Shown piece by piece: positions 4,695 through 5,088 of a stretch of DNA of 5,088 bases (position 1 is the first letter of the stretch; each line of letters begins with the position of its first letter). Source of the DNA: Nitrospirales bacterium (GTDB lineage Bacteria; Nitrospirota; Nitrospiria; Nitrospirales; UBA8639); the NCBI GenBank assembly GCA_021604265.1, contig BQIY01000224.1, forward strand, positions 1-5,088, in the 5' to 3' direction. The notes under the pieces are model-generated. The model saw only the letters and a program-made list of their open reading frames with translations, ran no database searches and was not told the DNA's origin. The position numbers and the translations under genes are program-made.

Positions 4695-5088
4695 GCGGTT
4701 CCTCAATTCAATATTCCGGCGAAAAGCCATCCCAAGCGTTTAAGAATGCGGCGTCCAGCCCTTCCACAGCTGAGACAAAGCCCCCACCACCCTATTCCAT
4801 CCGTTTCACGGACGAGGAGCGGGCAAGGCTCAATCGGGATGCTGGCGTGCTCTCGTTGGCCGCCTATATTCGCTTGCAGCTTTTTAGTGGCGATGACGGC
4901 CCCCCGCCCCGAAAAAAGCTAACCAGAAAGCAGCACACGCCGTCAGCTGAGCTGGCTGTCGTCGGACACATGCTCGGCGGATTGGGGCAATCAAGGCTGG
5001 CGTCAAATATCAACCAGATCGCTAAAGCCGCAAATATGGGCGCTCTGCCGGTAACACCTGAACTGGAAGCTGAACTGGCCGAGGCCTG
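4691..5088 (+). CDS. mobC: MobC-like plasmid mobilisation protein, partial at right edge
   Basis: 132 codons are visible before the window ends. After a Ser/Pro-rich leader (1-34), residues 35-66 (Y-S-I-R-F-T-D-E-E-R... to 'LSLAAYIRLQLF') form the strand-helix-helix pattern of a ribbon-helix-helix DNA-binding domain, and a basic stretch 'PRKKLTRKQ' follows. The segment 'GQSRLASNINQIAKAANMG' (99-117) and 'LPVTPELEAEL' match the conserved core of the MobC family. MobC proteins bind oriT and help the relaxase open the DNA at nic during mobilisation. A relaxase gene would be expected just past the right edge. The start is ATG at 4691, with GAGGAG at 4677-4682 and 8-nt spacing. The presence of this gene is the main evidence that the window is part of a plasmid or mobilisable element. 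Confidence 0.85.
   Translation, partial: MSGSSIQYSGEKPSQAFKNAASSPSTAETKPPPPYSIRFTDEERARLNRDAGVLSLAAYIRLQLFSGDDGPPPRKKLTRKQHTPSAELAVVGHMLGGLGQSRLASNINQIAKAANMGALPVTPELEAELAEA

Overview
The window looks like accessory, mobile DNA from a proteobacterium. The clues are a lipobox lipoprotein, a MobC-type plasmid mobilisation protein, GTG starts with Shine-Dalgarno sites, and patchy base composition. A sphingomonad or another alphaproteobacterium would fit, but the host call is weak. The replicon could be a plasmid or an integrated mobilisable element. No rRNA, convincing tRNA, CRISPR array or transposase is visible.

Layout. (1) 1-699, minus: a lipoprotein with a DUF1579-like 'FDFWIGEW' motif, running off the left edge. 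(2) 700-1019: no credible gene, but a large imperfect inverted repeat (22-bp arms, 42-bp loop). (3) 1020-1981, minus: a two-gene unit of a 48-residue Lys/Ala-rich protein followed by a TIR-domain protein with an N-terminal Cys/His cluster and a Ser/Tyr-rich linker. (4) 1982-2114: a divergent regulatory region holding two palindromes, a good sigma70-type promoter for the TIR unit and the ribosome binding sites of both flanking genes. (5) 2115-3431, plus: an XRE-family regulator overlapping an ImmA/IrrE-type metallopeptidase gene, then a 66-residue Cys-rich protein. (6) 3523-4272, plus: a DUF2971-like protein. (7) 4273-4586: no gene, but palindromes, a hairpin and direct repeats, which make it a candidate oriT or mob control region. 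(8) 4587-5088, plus: a 35-residue acidic ORF overlapping by ATGA with a mobC-like gene cut by the right edge.

How it may work together (inference). XRE plus ImmA pairs are known regulatory switches in which the peptidase inactivates the repressor. Here the pair sits back to back with a TIR effector unit. A palindrome is centred on the -10 of the TIR promoter and a second one touches its -35. The simplest reading is a repressed TIR (NAD-consuming or signalling) defence effector that is released when ImmA is activated. The DUF2971-like gene and the small Cys-rich protein may belong to the same defence cargo, carried next to a mobilisation module. The arrangement is visible in the sequence, but the regulatory link and the defence role are not proven.
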